Positions 44,764 through 52,321 of a stretch of 64,000 bases of DNA are shown in pieces. The DNA is from Bacillus massilioanorexius (GTDB lineage Bacteria; Bacillota; Bacilli; Bacillales; DSM-1321), in contig NZ_CABKRX010000118.1 in the NCBI RefSeq assembly GCF_902374955.1, positions 70,374 to 134,373 on the forward strand. The letters are read 5' to 3'. How positions within the stretch are numbered: position 1 is the stretch's first letter; every line of letters begins with the position of its first letter. Made by a program: the position numbers and the translations under genes. The notes below the pieces were generated by a model. That model did no database searches. It was not told the origin of the DNA and was given only the letters and a program-made list of their open reading frames with translations.

Positions 44764-44949
44764 ATGATGATCGATGACATGATTCATAAACTTCAAAATG
44801 AAGGAATTAAAGTTGAGAAAACAAAGTCTAGACATGTTGTGTTTCAAAATATCTTTAATAATAGATCATCGTCCTTGTATATTTGGAATGGACCTTTTCA
44901 GATAGAGAAAAAACTGAACATATGTCCTAGTGAAAGTTCAGAAGTGTAA
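44764..44949 (+). CDS. Short hypothetical protein
   Basis: A 61-residue frame beginning MMIDDMIHKLQNEGIKVEKT, with RHVVFQNIFNNRSSSLYIWN in the middle. Mixed charge and no membrane segment. A strong GGGAGGGG site lies four bases before the ATG and a hairpin follows about 40 bp after the stop, so it is probably expressed. I do not recognise the family. Confidence 0.55.
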   Translation: MMIDDMIHKLQNEGIKVEKTKSRHVVFQNIFNNRSSSLYIWNGPFQIEKKLNICPSESSEV

Positions 44950-44983
44950 GCATTTATAGAATGCATATAGGTAGTGAACAATA

Positions 44984-45045
44984 AGAACCTTCTTAAGCTT
45001 AACCATGAAAAATGATGGTTTAAGTTAAAGTTGATTCTTTTTTTA
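44984..45045 (+). terminator. Hairpin and T-run after the short hypothetical gene
   Basis: GCTTAACCAT pairs with ATGGTTTAAG(T) with one bulge, and an outer AGAAC/GATTCT closure leads into seven T. The rest of the gap to 45505 holds an 8-bp dyad (TGTTTGAC/GTCAAACA) at 45323-45353 and no gene. Confidence 0.6.
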
Positions 45046-45505
45046 TATTACGCCTATTCTCTTAAGCTTTGAGACTTCTGTGGGAGTGGATTAACATTTA
45101 GAGTATGTGCTGTTACAGGATCTAATTAGTATATAAATATAACGGCCAAATATCATAATGAAAATTAATATAAGTAAACTAATCAGTTTATATGAATATG
45201 ATTTTCATGTATGATTAAAATAGGTAAAAGTATAATAAATAGTAAAATTATGTATAAATTAATCTTAAGAATGAATGAAAATCATTATTTAACAAATTAT
45301 AGTTAAATAAGAAAAACTTAAATGTTTGACATGTTTCTTAAAAAGGTCAAACACTCCTTTACGTGAAACTTTTTATTGTTAATTAACAAGATCACTTAAA
45401 AGGATTGTTATTTTATTACCTAAATGAGAAAAAGTTAAACATTGAATCTTGAATTGTATAATTTTTATATAAAATAATGTTACATAAAAAAAGGGGATGA
45501 TTGAA

Positions 45506-46444
45506 TTGGATTCAATAAGGAGAGACACAGTAAAAGAGAAGTTAATGACTCAAGGTAAGATTAGTGAAGAAACCATTAGAAAAATACAACATAAAGGATT
45601 ATCCAAAGGGAAAATTGCAAAAAGAACATTATTTATTACTTTTGGTGCAATGTTGATGGCAGTAGGATTAGAAAGTTTCCTAATTCCTAATAAGGTTATT
45701 GATGGAGGAATAACAGGTATTTCCATTATTTCTTCTCACTTAACAGGTATCAGCTTAGGGATCTTTCTATTCTTATTAAATCTCCCGTTCTTTTTTATCG
45801 GTTATAAACAAATAGGGAAAACATTTGCTCTTTCTACGATGTATGGGATTATTGTATTATCTTCTGCAACGGTCTTGTTACATGATATTCCTCGTTTTAC
45901 TGATGATGTTTTACTAGCAGCGATATTTGGAGGAATTATTATTGGTGTTGGTATAGGTATAGTAATGCGTAATGGTGGATCATTAGATGGTACGGAGATA
46001 TTGGCAATAGTTTTTAATAAAAAGCTACCATTTTCCGTTGGGGAAATGATTATGTTTGTGAATATTTTTATTCTTGGCAGTGCAGGATTTGTATATGGTT
46101 GGAATCGAGCTATGTATTCACTAATTGCTTATTTTGTAGCTTCCAAAACAATTGATATCGTACTTCAAGGATTAGACGAATCGAAATCTGCTTGGATTAT
46201 CAGTGAAAAATATTTAGATATTGGTGAAGCTCTATTAGCTCGTCTTGGCCGTGGAGTTACTTACTTAACGGGTGAAGGAGCATATACTGGTGAAGAGAAG
46301 AAGGTAATTTTTTGCGTTATAACTCGTTTAGAAGAGTCTAAACTAAAATCGATTGTCGAAGAAATCGATCCTGAAGCGTTTCTTGCAGTGGGTAATGTTG
46401 CGGAAGTTAGAGGTGGAAGATTTAAAAAGAAATCTGTTCACTAA
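45506..46444 (+). CDS. YitT family membrane protein (DUF161 plus DUF2179)
   Basis: About 312 residues. A charged N-terminal extension of about 30 residues precedes the YitT membrane domain (five to six helices, SFLIPNKVIDGGITGISII, RNGGSLDGTEILAI) and a cytoplasmic C-terminal DUF2179 domain (GRGVTYLTGEGAYTGEEKKVIFCVITRLE). Function is not established. Start is uncertain: ATG at 45497 directly abuts AAAGGGG, so TTG at 45506 with nine-base spacing is preferred. Monocistronic with a bidirectional terminator downstream. Confidence 0.85.
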   Translation: MDSIRRDTVKEKLMTQGKISEETIRKIQHKGLSKGKIAKRTLFITFGAMLMAVGLESFLIPNKVIDGGITGISIISSHLTGISLGIFLFLLNLPFFFIGYKQIGKTFALSTMYGIIVLSSATVLLHDIPRFTDDVLLAAIFGGIIIGVGIGIVMRNGGSLDGTEILAIVFNKKLPFSVGEMIMFVNIFILGSAGFVYGWNRAMYSLIAYFVASKTIDIVLQGLDESKSAWIISEKYLDIGEALLARLGRGVTYLTGEGAYTGEEKKVIFCVITRLEESKLKSIVEEIDPEAFLAVGNVAEVRGGRFKKKSVH

Positions 46445-46566
46445 AAAAAGACAGCTTCGATGCTTTATCTAGCTTGTTTTTAAAATATATTATGTTTTTA
46501 TGTGTATTAAGCTGATTTAACATGTTTTTGCTTATTATGAAAAATTTAGATAAATGATACAAAGTA

Positions 46567-46608
46567 AGAGGGTATTCACCCAAATCATGCCTTTTGGGAT
46601 ACCCTCTC
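46567..46608. terminator. Bidirectional terminator between the YitT-type and kinase genes
   Basis: AGAGGGTAT...CCCAAA pairs with TTTTGGGATACCCTCTC with an internal bulge; it serves convergent genes. Confidence 0.82.
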
Positions 46609-46672
46609 TCGTTTTGTTCTTTAGTTATGTATTATGAAAAATTCCGATTATATATTTACATATATGGTTATG

Positions 46673-47809
46673 TTATTCAGTTAACAAAGTTGCCGGCACT
46701 GTGATTGGAAGTGAAATCGTAAAGGCCGTGATTTTTGCTGTTGAAATACATGATAGCGCTCCTCGATGCTTTTCAATGATTTCTTTACACACAAAAAGAC
46801 CTAATCCAGTGCCATTCTTCTTTGTTGTCGTAAATGGTTTGAAAATATCCTTCAATAAATCATCTTTTATTTGAGGACCGTTGTTTGATATAGTTAGTTC
46901 AATAAAATTCCTGTCTTTTTTAGAGGTTGATACAACGATTGTAGGATTTTTAACATGTGCGATTACATCTAACGCATTTAATATGATGTTCAATAATACT
47001 TGACGAATTTCGTCTAGATAGCCAAGTATAAAAATGTCCTCTTCTAAAAAGGTGTCCACCTTAACATTCGTATCGACAATACTTGGGTAGAGAAAAGTAA
47101 TCACTTCTTCAATTAACTGATTTAAAGAAAAAATAACTGGGTTTATATCAATTTGTTCTTTTCTCGATAAAAGTAAGAATTGGGAAATCCTTGAGTTTAG
47201 CTGCTCTAGTTCATTAGCTATGATATCCAAATATTTCAAATCAGAATTTTCGGCTTTTAGAAGTTGGATAAATCCTTTAATCGATGTTAGAGGGTTTCGA
47301 AATTCATGGACGAAGCTAGATGTGATTTGACCCAACATAGTTAATCTTTCTCGATGGGTCTCAGATATCTTCTCATTCTCTTTATCTTTTAGTTCATTTG
47401 TTAATTCGATAAAAATGGTAATGGTATTATATAAGAACAAATCCAGTAAATAATTAACTTTTTCCTTTGCCATGGATTTATTATCAATGCTTTCATCACA
47501 TTGACTAATAAGTGCAAATAAATTTAACCTTATGATAGAAATATCTTCTAGAAATTCTTTTAGTTCTTCTCCATCTTCAAATCTTCCATTGGCAACTTTT
47601 TTAGAAAGCGCTTTAATCTTTAAAGAGTGATCGACATTGGGATGCTCTAAAATGTTTTTGTACAATTGAAATAATAAGTGAAGATGTTTGAACACTTTGT
47701 TTTTTCTATGATGATTGTGGCTTCTGTTAATTTTTTGCTTCCATGAAACTAGAATTTCTTCTTCCCGCATGTTTAACAAATGAATAATAGGATTTCTTTC
47801 CTTGCTCAT
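46673..47809 (-). CDS. Orphan sensor histidine kinase, sporulation-kinase-like
   Basis: About 378 residues and apparently soluble. A helical N-terminal region (about 1-165) is followed by HisKA with SSFVHEFRNPLTSIKGFIQLL (phospho-acceptor His about residue 170) and HATPase_c with NIILNALDVI, NNGPQIK, IFKPFTTTKKNGTGLGLFV. The H-box and missing partner regulator resemble the Bacillus KinA-E kinases that feed the Spo0F phosphorelay; that role is inferred. The frame extends to an ATG at 47830 without a ribosome binding site. The ATG at 47809 follows GGAGGTGG at a long spacing, so the start is uncertain. Confidence 0.82.
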   Translation of the reverse strand: MSKERNPIIHLLNMREEEILVSWKQKINRSHNHHRKNKVFKHLHLLFQLYKNILEHPNVDHSLKIKALSKKVANGRFEDGEELKEFLEDISIIRLNLFALISQCDESIDNKSMAKEKVNYLLDLFLYNTITIFIELTNELKDKENEKISETHRERLTMLGQITSSFVHEFRNPLTSIKGFIQLLKAENSDLKYLDIIANELEQLNSRISQFLLLSRKEQIDINPVIFSLNQLIEEVITFLYPSIVDTNVKVDTFLEEDIFILGYLDEIRQVLLNIILNALDVIAHVKNPTIVVSTSKKDRNFIELTISNNGPQIKDDLLKDIFKPFTTTKKNGTGLGLFVCKEIIEKHRGALSCISTAKITAFTISLPITVPATLLTE

Positions 47810-48154
47810 ATTAGCAGTGTCCACCTCCATTATTTAAAATGAAATAACGGCAAAATGTTTAAATTTTCTAAATATAGCATATGTAAGGTTGTTATAGGGA
47901 AAAAATGTTTTGTTAAAAGATTGACATAAGTTTAGTTATTTTACTAATACATCATCATTTATTAATTCTACACATTTATGTTTTTTCCTTTTTTTAGTAG
48001 GGTTATATTCTTTTTATTCTGTTTTTTTTTATTTATTTTTCTATATTATAGTAGAAGTTAGTATATAGTATAGGTTTCTGACATGACTATTTATATCAAA
48101 AGGTAGTTGAAAAATTGTGGAATTAGATGTACATTATTATTACTGAAAAGAATA

Positions 48155-48246
48155 AATTACCACAAGGGGAGCTAATGGCTGAGAGTGAACGTTGGAGTTC
48201 TGACCCTATGAACCTGTTAGTTAATGCTAGCGTAGGGATGTGATTA
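48155..48246 (+). promoter_or_regulatory. TPP riboswitch (THI element)
   Basis: Core sequences are present in order: GGGGAGCTAATGGCTGAGAG, then TTCTGACCCTATGAACCTG, then TTAATGCTAGCGTAGGGATG. The 5' CACAA and 3' TGTG close helix P1. It senses thiamine pyrophosphate and controls thiT downstream. Confidence 0.97.
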
Positions 48247-48255
48247 TGGATAAAG

Positions 48256-48291
48256 CAATGTGGGATCCATTTACACCCTCATTGTTTTTTT
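48256..48291 (+). terminator. Riboswitch-controlled terminator before thiT
   Basis: CAATG-T-GGG pairs with CCC-T-CATTG and is followed by seven T. It is the expression platform of the TPP riboswitch: thiamine pyrophosphate should favour termination. Confidence 0.88.
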
Positions 48292-48365
48292 ACGTTTTAC
48301 AAAGTAAAAACATGAGGAACATATAACTCTCAATCTTTAACTCCTCAATGGAAGAGGAGGAAAAA

Positions 48366-48944
48366 ATGAATAAGAAAACATTATTTTTAGTGGAAATTGC
48401 TGTTTTTGCAGCGCTAGCCTTGTTATTGGATATGGTCTCTAATTTTGTATTTTCAAGAATTTGGCCGCAAGGTGGTTCCGTTTCAATCGCAATGGTTCCT
48501 GTATTTTTAATGGCATTTCGATGGGGATTAAAAGGTGGATTATTGACAGGCTTTTTATTAGGACTGCTACAGGTTGCGTTAGGAATGACTTATATTATCC
48601 ATCCACTTCAAGGCTTTATTGATTATTTCTTAGCATTTACGGTTGTAGGATTAGCGGGAATTTTTGCAAAAGGAGTTACGGAAGGATTTGCAAATGGCCA
48701 CAGAGGAAAAGCTATTACGAATATTATTTTGGGAGTTTTTGTTGGAAGCTTTTTAAGATTTTTATGTCATTTTGCAACTGGAATTATCTATTTCTCATCA
48801 AGTGATTTAAAAGGTTTCTCGATTGCAACTTTCTCGGCTGTATATAATGGAACGTATATGCTACCAAGTTTTATATTATGCTCTGTTGTAGTAGTCACTT
48901 TATATACGACTGCATCTCGCGTTCTAGTAAAAAAAATGGCATAA
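48366..48944 (+). CDS. thiT: Thiamine transporter ThiT (ECF substrate-binding component)
   Basis: A 192-residue membrane protein with six helices. The ThiT/YuaJ features are RIWPQGGSVSIAMVPVFLMAFRWG and the later GMTYIIHPLQGFIDYFLAFT and SFLRFLCHFATGIIYF segments that line the thiamine site. It captures thiamine and works with the shared energy-coupling module (EcfA, EcfA', EcfT) encoded elsewhere. The ATG at 48366 follows GAGGAGG; an ATG at 48348 is unsupported. The TPP riboswitch upstream confirms the substrate. Confidence 0.95.
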   Translation: MNKKTLFLVEIAVFAALALLLDMVSNFVFSRIWPQGGSVSIAMVPVFLMAFRWGLKGGLLTGFLLGLLQVALGMTYIIHPLQGFIDYFLAFTVVGLAGIFAKGVTEGFANGHRGKAITNIILGVFVGSFLRFLCHFATGIIYFSSSDLKGFSIATFSAVYNGTYMLPSFILCSVVVVTLYTTASRVLVKKMA

Positions 48945-49088
48945 GCTTCATTTTCGAATGATATCATGTAAGTTTGATTCATTCTAAGATATTCAATTAT
49001 ATCGATGACCAATAAATATAGATGTTAAAATGTCCAATGATAAAACTAAGTACGCCTCAGTTTGTACTATATACCTATGTATATTCTT

Positions 49089-49148
49089 AAAAAGGGTTAA
49101 TCTGATGTCAATACGATTCAATCGTTTTTGACATAGATTGCCCTTTTT
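49089..49148 (+). terminator. Terminator after thiT
   Basis: AAAAAGGGTTAATCTGATGT at 49089 pairs with the complementary 49128-49148 arm (GACATAGATTGCCCTTTTT) with few mismatches. Confidence 0.8.
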
Positions 49149-49235
49149 CCGTTATTCATTTTTTGTAAGAATGATGGCTCTTTTTATTTTTAAATCGTAA
49201 TAATATAAATCAAATTGGTCCTTACCATCTTTTTC

Positions 49236-49560
49236 CTAGCTATTTTCAACGATGTAGTACACTTTTGAATTGTCTTGCAAAAAAGCAGGGTTAAATGCCC
49301 TTTTTTTATGCTCTGTTAGTTGTAGTTCTTCTTGTTTATCTCTATCAAATAAAAATATATCATAGTAAAAGGTACCTTTCGTTTCGGGATTAGATAATGA
49401 ATCAAATGCAACTAGTCTTTCATCTGAAGATATTGTAAAGTCAGAGATATCTCTTTCTGGTTGCGAAAAACTTTCAAGATTAGCGGGATTATCATATGGA
49501 ATTTTAACAAATGCCCCTGGTGACATTATATATAGGTTTGTTTGATTTTTCGATTTTATT
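49236..49560 (-). pseudogene. 5'-truncated beta-propeller (TolB/WD40-like) gene remnant
   Basis: A minus-strand frame of at least 96 codons has blade-like segments (ISDFTISSDERLVAFDSLSN, YDIFLFDRDKQEELQLTEHK, FNPAFLQDNSKVYYIVENS), typical of TolB or dipeptidyl-peptidase-type propellers. The frame stays open upstream of the first ATG (49526) with no ribosome binding site, until it runs into family 2 repeat sequence at about 49560. A full propeller needs 300 or more residues, so this is the 3' end of a truncated gene. Confidence 0.55.
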
Positions 49561-49672
49561 TTAGCTCCAGCACTTTAGCTCCTCTAGGTCATAAGCCAAT
49601 CCGTATAGAAGGAGGAAGAGTAAACTGTCTATACTCGATTATGCTATTCGAGGCTGACCAAGGTACTGGAAC
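49558..49672. repeat. Dispersed intergenic repeat, family 2, copy 2
   Basis: TAGCTCCAGCACTTTAGCTC, CTCTAGGTCATAAGCCAATC, GTATAGAAGG, then CGAGGCTGACCAAGGTACTG. Same block order as the copy at 61192. It abuts the truncated propeller remnant. Confidence 0.68.
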
Positions 49673-49678
49673 TTATTC

Positions 49679-49750
49679 CTAGAATAGCCAGTTTACGATA
49701 AACCCAATGACAACTATTGCTCCAATAAGCGTTAAAATGGTTCGTATCAC
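49679..49750 (-). CDS. Tiny single-helix membrane peptide
   Basis: A 23-residue frame that is almost entirely one hydrophobic helix (MIRTILTLIGAIVVIGFIV, then NWLF). It starts at GTG with AAGGGGAG six bases upstream on the minus strand. Many Bacillus genomes carry such peptides; function unknown. The good ribosome binding site is the main support. Confidence 0.45.
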   Translation of the reverse strand: MIRTILTLIGAIVVIGFIVNWLF

Positions 49751-49787
49751 AAAGATCTCCCCTTGTCCGATTTATTTTTCGTAAGAA

Positions 49788-50072
49788 TTAATTTGAAATA
49801 GCTGCTTGATTTTTTAATAGTGGCTTTAGAGTCTGTTTAAATTCTTGTGCTTTTTCACCTTCGAAAATCATTTTTATGGGTGATTTCAAGTCAATAAGAA
49901 GCATATATGTGATGAATTTGGAGAATTTTGATAAAGAGATTGAGATTAAGTTATTATGCTGAATAAGAAAAACATTACCTTCCCATTGTTTCACTTTTTT
50001 ATAAAGAGCGATCATTGTTTCAACAGATAGATGCCTTTTTAAAGTTAAATTAGTAGATAATATAGATTGCAT
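49788..50072 (-). CDS. HPr-like domain protein of unknown role
   Basis: A 94-residue protein with AAGGAG eight bases before the ATG. The pattern MIALYKKVKQWEGNVFLIQH, then ISISLSKFSKFITYMLLIDLKSPIKMIFEGEKAQEF, resembles the second half of HPr, where SLSKF corresponds to NLKSI and the FEGEKAQEF strand-helix follows. It has no catalytic His15 or regulatory Ser46 motif. The assignment is by pattern only. Confidence 0.6.
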   Translation of the reverse strand: MQSILSTNLTLKRHLSVETMIALYKKVKQWEGNVFLIQHNNLISISLSKFSKFITYMLLIDLKSPIKMIFEGEKAQEFKQTLKPLLKNQAAISN

Positions 50073-50256
50073 ATATAAAACTCCTTTTTGAATAGTTGTG
50101 TATGTCTTAAAAGTTTAATACCCAGCATGATTAGTTTGAAACTTATAGATAGTGCAAATGGTATTATTGAACTATTGATGAGTGATTTTTCCTAGCAATG
50201 CTTGAAGTGGATAGTTTCCGGTGTTTATTTGTTTTTTTCTTGTTAAATGAAAGCTA

Positions 50257-50285
50257 TTGACATTCATTTACAATGAGGTTATATT
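50257..50285 (+). promoter_or_regulatory. SigA promoter of the bmrB-bmrC-bmrD operon
   Basis: TTGACA (50257-50262), a 17-bp spacer and TATATT (50280-50285). Expected initiation is near 50292, about 40 nt before the bmrB leader peptide. Confidence 0.85.
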
Positions 50286-50331
50286 GGTAAAAAATGTATT
50301 CACGATACCACGAAAAGGAAATGGAGGGCTG

Positions 50332-50406
50332 ATGAAAATGAAAAGAATTTTTATTTTTATTAAACATATAACAATTGAAGAATTGCAGCCCGCTCAAGTA
50401 ATGTAA
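50332..50406 (+). CDS. bmrB: BmrB regulatory leader peptide of the BmrCD multidrug transporter
   Basis: A 24-codon frame encoding MKMKRIFIFIKHITIEELQP then AQVM, with ATGGAGGG just upstream. It lies between the operon promoter and a hairpin terminator before bmrC. In B. subtilis, bmrB (yheJ) is a leader ORF whose slowed translation by ribosome-targeting antibiotics lets transcription enter bmrCD (established). Here, position, size and downstream hairpins fit that mechanism. The frame is shorter than I remember for B. subtilis BmrB. Confidence 0.8.
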   Translation: MKMKRIFIFIKHITIEELQPAQVM

Positions 50407-50434
50407 TCTATTCCTTTATACATGGAGAAATTGT

Positions 50435-50517
50435 GCGCGTGCTGCTTATATAAATCGGTATGCGCTTTTATATGTTACATCCATTAAAGCTTTCGTATAC
50501 TATTGCGAAAGCTTTTT
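50435..50517 (+). promoter_or_regulatory. Attenuator between bmrB and bmrC
   Basis: Hairpin 1: GCGCGTGC (50435-50442) with GTATGCGC (50458-50465). Terminator: AAAGCTTTCG (50486-50495) with CGAAAGCTTT (50506-50515) and a T-run. The GCTTTTA at 50464-50470 can alternatively pair with TTAAAGC (50484-50490), blocking the terminator, so a stalled ribosome that disrupts hairpin 1 would permit read-through. The alternative pairing is inferred. Confidence 0.8.
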
Positions 50518-50569
50518 GTGGTCTTTAACGAACAAATTATTTAGCAGATTAAGAGATGGAGGATGAGGG

Positions 50570-52321
50570 ATGTTTGATGTCTATATAAAGCTTGGTTGGT
50601 TTTTTAAAGAGCAATGGAAACGATATTCAATAGCTATTGGATTATTAGCATTAGTAAATGTTTTAGTTATGATTCCAGCAAAATTAGTAGGTTGGACTAT
50701 TGATGGTATACATCAACAAACGTTGACTGCGGAAACTGTAACGAAATATATCGTTTTTCTTATAATATTGTCTTTCGGGATTTATATTATCGGTTACATT
50801 TGGCAACGGAATCTCTATGGCGGTGCCTATATTCTTGAACGAAAAATGAGACATAATTTCATGAAAAAATTAATAAACATGACACCCACATTCTACGAGA
50901 AAAATCGAACAGGGGATTTAATGGCGAAGGCAACTAATGATTTAAAGGCCATTTCCATAACTGCTGGTTTTGGTATTCTTTCATTTACAGATTCCATTTT
51001 ATATACAGCAGCGATTTTATGTACGATGGGCTTCACCATTTCATGGAAGCTAACGCTCTTTTCAATTATACCCCTTCCTATTATGGCGATGTTGATGCAG
51101 ATTTATGGGAAGAAATTGCACACGCATTTTACATCCGCTCAGAAATCATTTGGAAAATTAAATGATTCCGTTTTAGAATCTGTAGCAGGCGTTAGGGTCA
51201 TAAGGGCATATGTTCAAGAAAAACAAAGTGAAAAAAGCTTTAATAAAATGACAGAGGATGTATTTGAAAAAAATGTGAAAGTAGCAGTAGTAGATTCATT
51301 GTTTGATCCTACTATTAATGTACTTGTTGGGATTTCCTATTTAATTGGCTTAGGCTATGGAGCAAAGATGGTTTTTGAGCAATCCATTACACTCGGTGAT
51401 TTAGTATCCTTCAATGTGTATTTAGGAATGTTGATTTGGCCAATGTTTGCAATAGGAGAATTAATTAATGTTATGCAAAGAGGAAATGCCTCATTAGACC
51501 GTGTACAAGAAACGTTAAATTATCAAGAAGATGTCCGAAATGCAGAAAATACAGTTGATCAATTAGCTATACCTGAGGAGATTATTTTTGAAAAATTCAA
51601 TTTTCAGTATCCAACATCGGTAATCCAAAATTTAACAAACGTTAATATAGAGCTTAAAAAAGGTCAAACACTTGGTATTGTCGGTAAAACTGGAAGTGGA
51701 AAGACAACATTCATAAGGCAGTTGCTTAGAGAATATCCGCTTGGTAAAGGAAAAATCCTTGTTTCAGAGCATTCTCTTAATGAGGTAAAACTTGAAGATG
51801 TAAGAGGATGGTTAGGTTATGTACCACAAGATCCATTTTTGTTTTCAAGAAGTATCAAGGAAAATATTTTATTCGGTAAGCTAGATGCAACAGAAACGGA
51901 ACTTCAGCAGGCTATTTATTTAGCTGATTTTAAAAAGGATTTAGAGATGCTACCAGAAGGACTAGAAACATTAGTTGGTGAGAAAGGAGTCGCCCTATCT
52001 GGAGGCCAAAAACAAAGGATTTCCATTGCTCGGGCTTTAATAAAAAATCCTGAATTATTACTTTTAGATGATTCGTTATCAGCTGTCGATGCGAAAACGG
52101 AGAAAACGATAATTGAACATATTCGAAAAGAGAGATCAGGGAAAACAACATTAATTGTTACACATAGAATGTCGGCTATTCAGCACGCCGATACGATTAT
52201 TGTATTAGAAGACGGATTGATAAGTGAGAAAGGGACTCATGAGCAGTTAATTAAACAAGGTGGCTGGTATAAAGAACAGTATGAAAGACAACAAATTGAA
52301 GAAGGTGGGGAGGGAGAGTAG
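50570..52321 (+). CDS. bmrC: Multidrug ABC exporter subunit BmrC (YheI)
   Basis: A 583-residue half-transporter with six membrane helices (1-310) and a nucleotide-binding domain: Walker A GKTGSGKTT, Q-loop YVPQDPF, signature LSGGQKQR and Walker B LLLLDDSLSAVD. The residue after the Walker B Asp is Asp instead of the catalytic Glu, exactly as expected for the degenerate-site partner in the BmrCD heterodimer. It exports hydrophobic drugs. The next gene overlaps its stop codon. Confidence 0.95.
   Translation: MFDVYIKLGWFFKEQWKRYSIAIGLLALVNVLVMIPAKLVGWTIDGIHQQTLTAETVTKYIVFLIILSFGIYIIGYIWQRNLYGGAYILERKMRHNFMKKLINMTPTFYEKNRTGDLMAKATNDLKAISITAGFGILSFTDSILYTAAILCTMGFTISWKLTLFSIIPLPIMAMLMQIYGKKLHTHFTSAQKSFGKLNDSVLESVAGVRVIRAYVQEKQSEKSFNKMTEDVFEKNVKVAVVDSLFDPTINVLVGISYLIGLGYGAKMVFEQSITLGDLVSFNVYLGMLIWPMFAIGELINVMQRGNASLDRVQETLNYQEDVRNAENTVDQLAIPEEIIFEKFNFQYPTSVIQNLTNVNIELKKGQTLGIVGKTGSGKTTFIRQLLREYPLGKGKILVSEHSLNEVKLEDVRGWLGYVPQDPFLFSRSIKENILFGKLDATETELQQAIYLADFKKDLEMLPEGLETLVGEKGVALSGGQKQRISIARALIKNPELLLLDDSLSAVDAKTEKTIIEHIRKERSGKTTLIVTHRMSAIQHADTIIVLEDGLISEKGTHEQLIKQGGWYKEQYERQQIEEGGEGE

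Noticed and set aside
45060..45130. Further fragment of repeat family 1
   Set aside because: Match limited to GAGACTTCTGTGGGAG; no ends or core recognisable.
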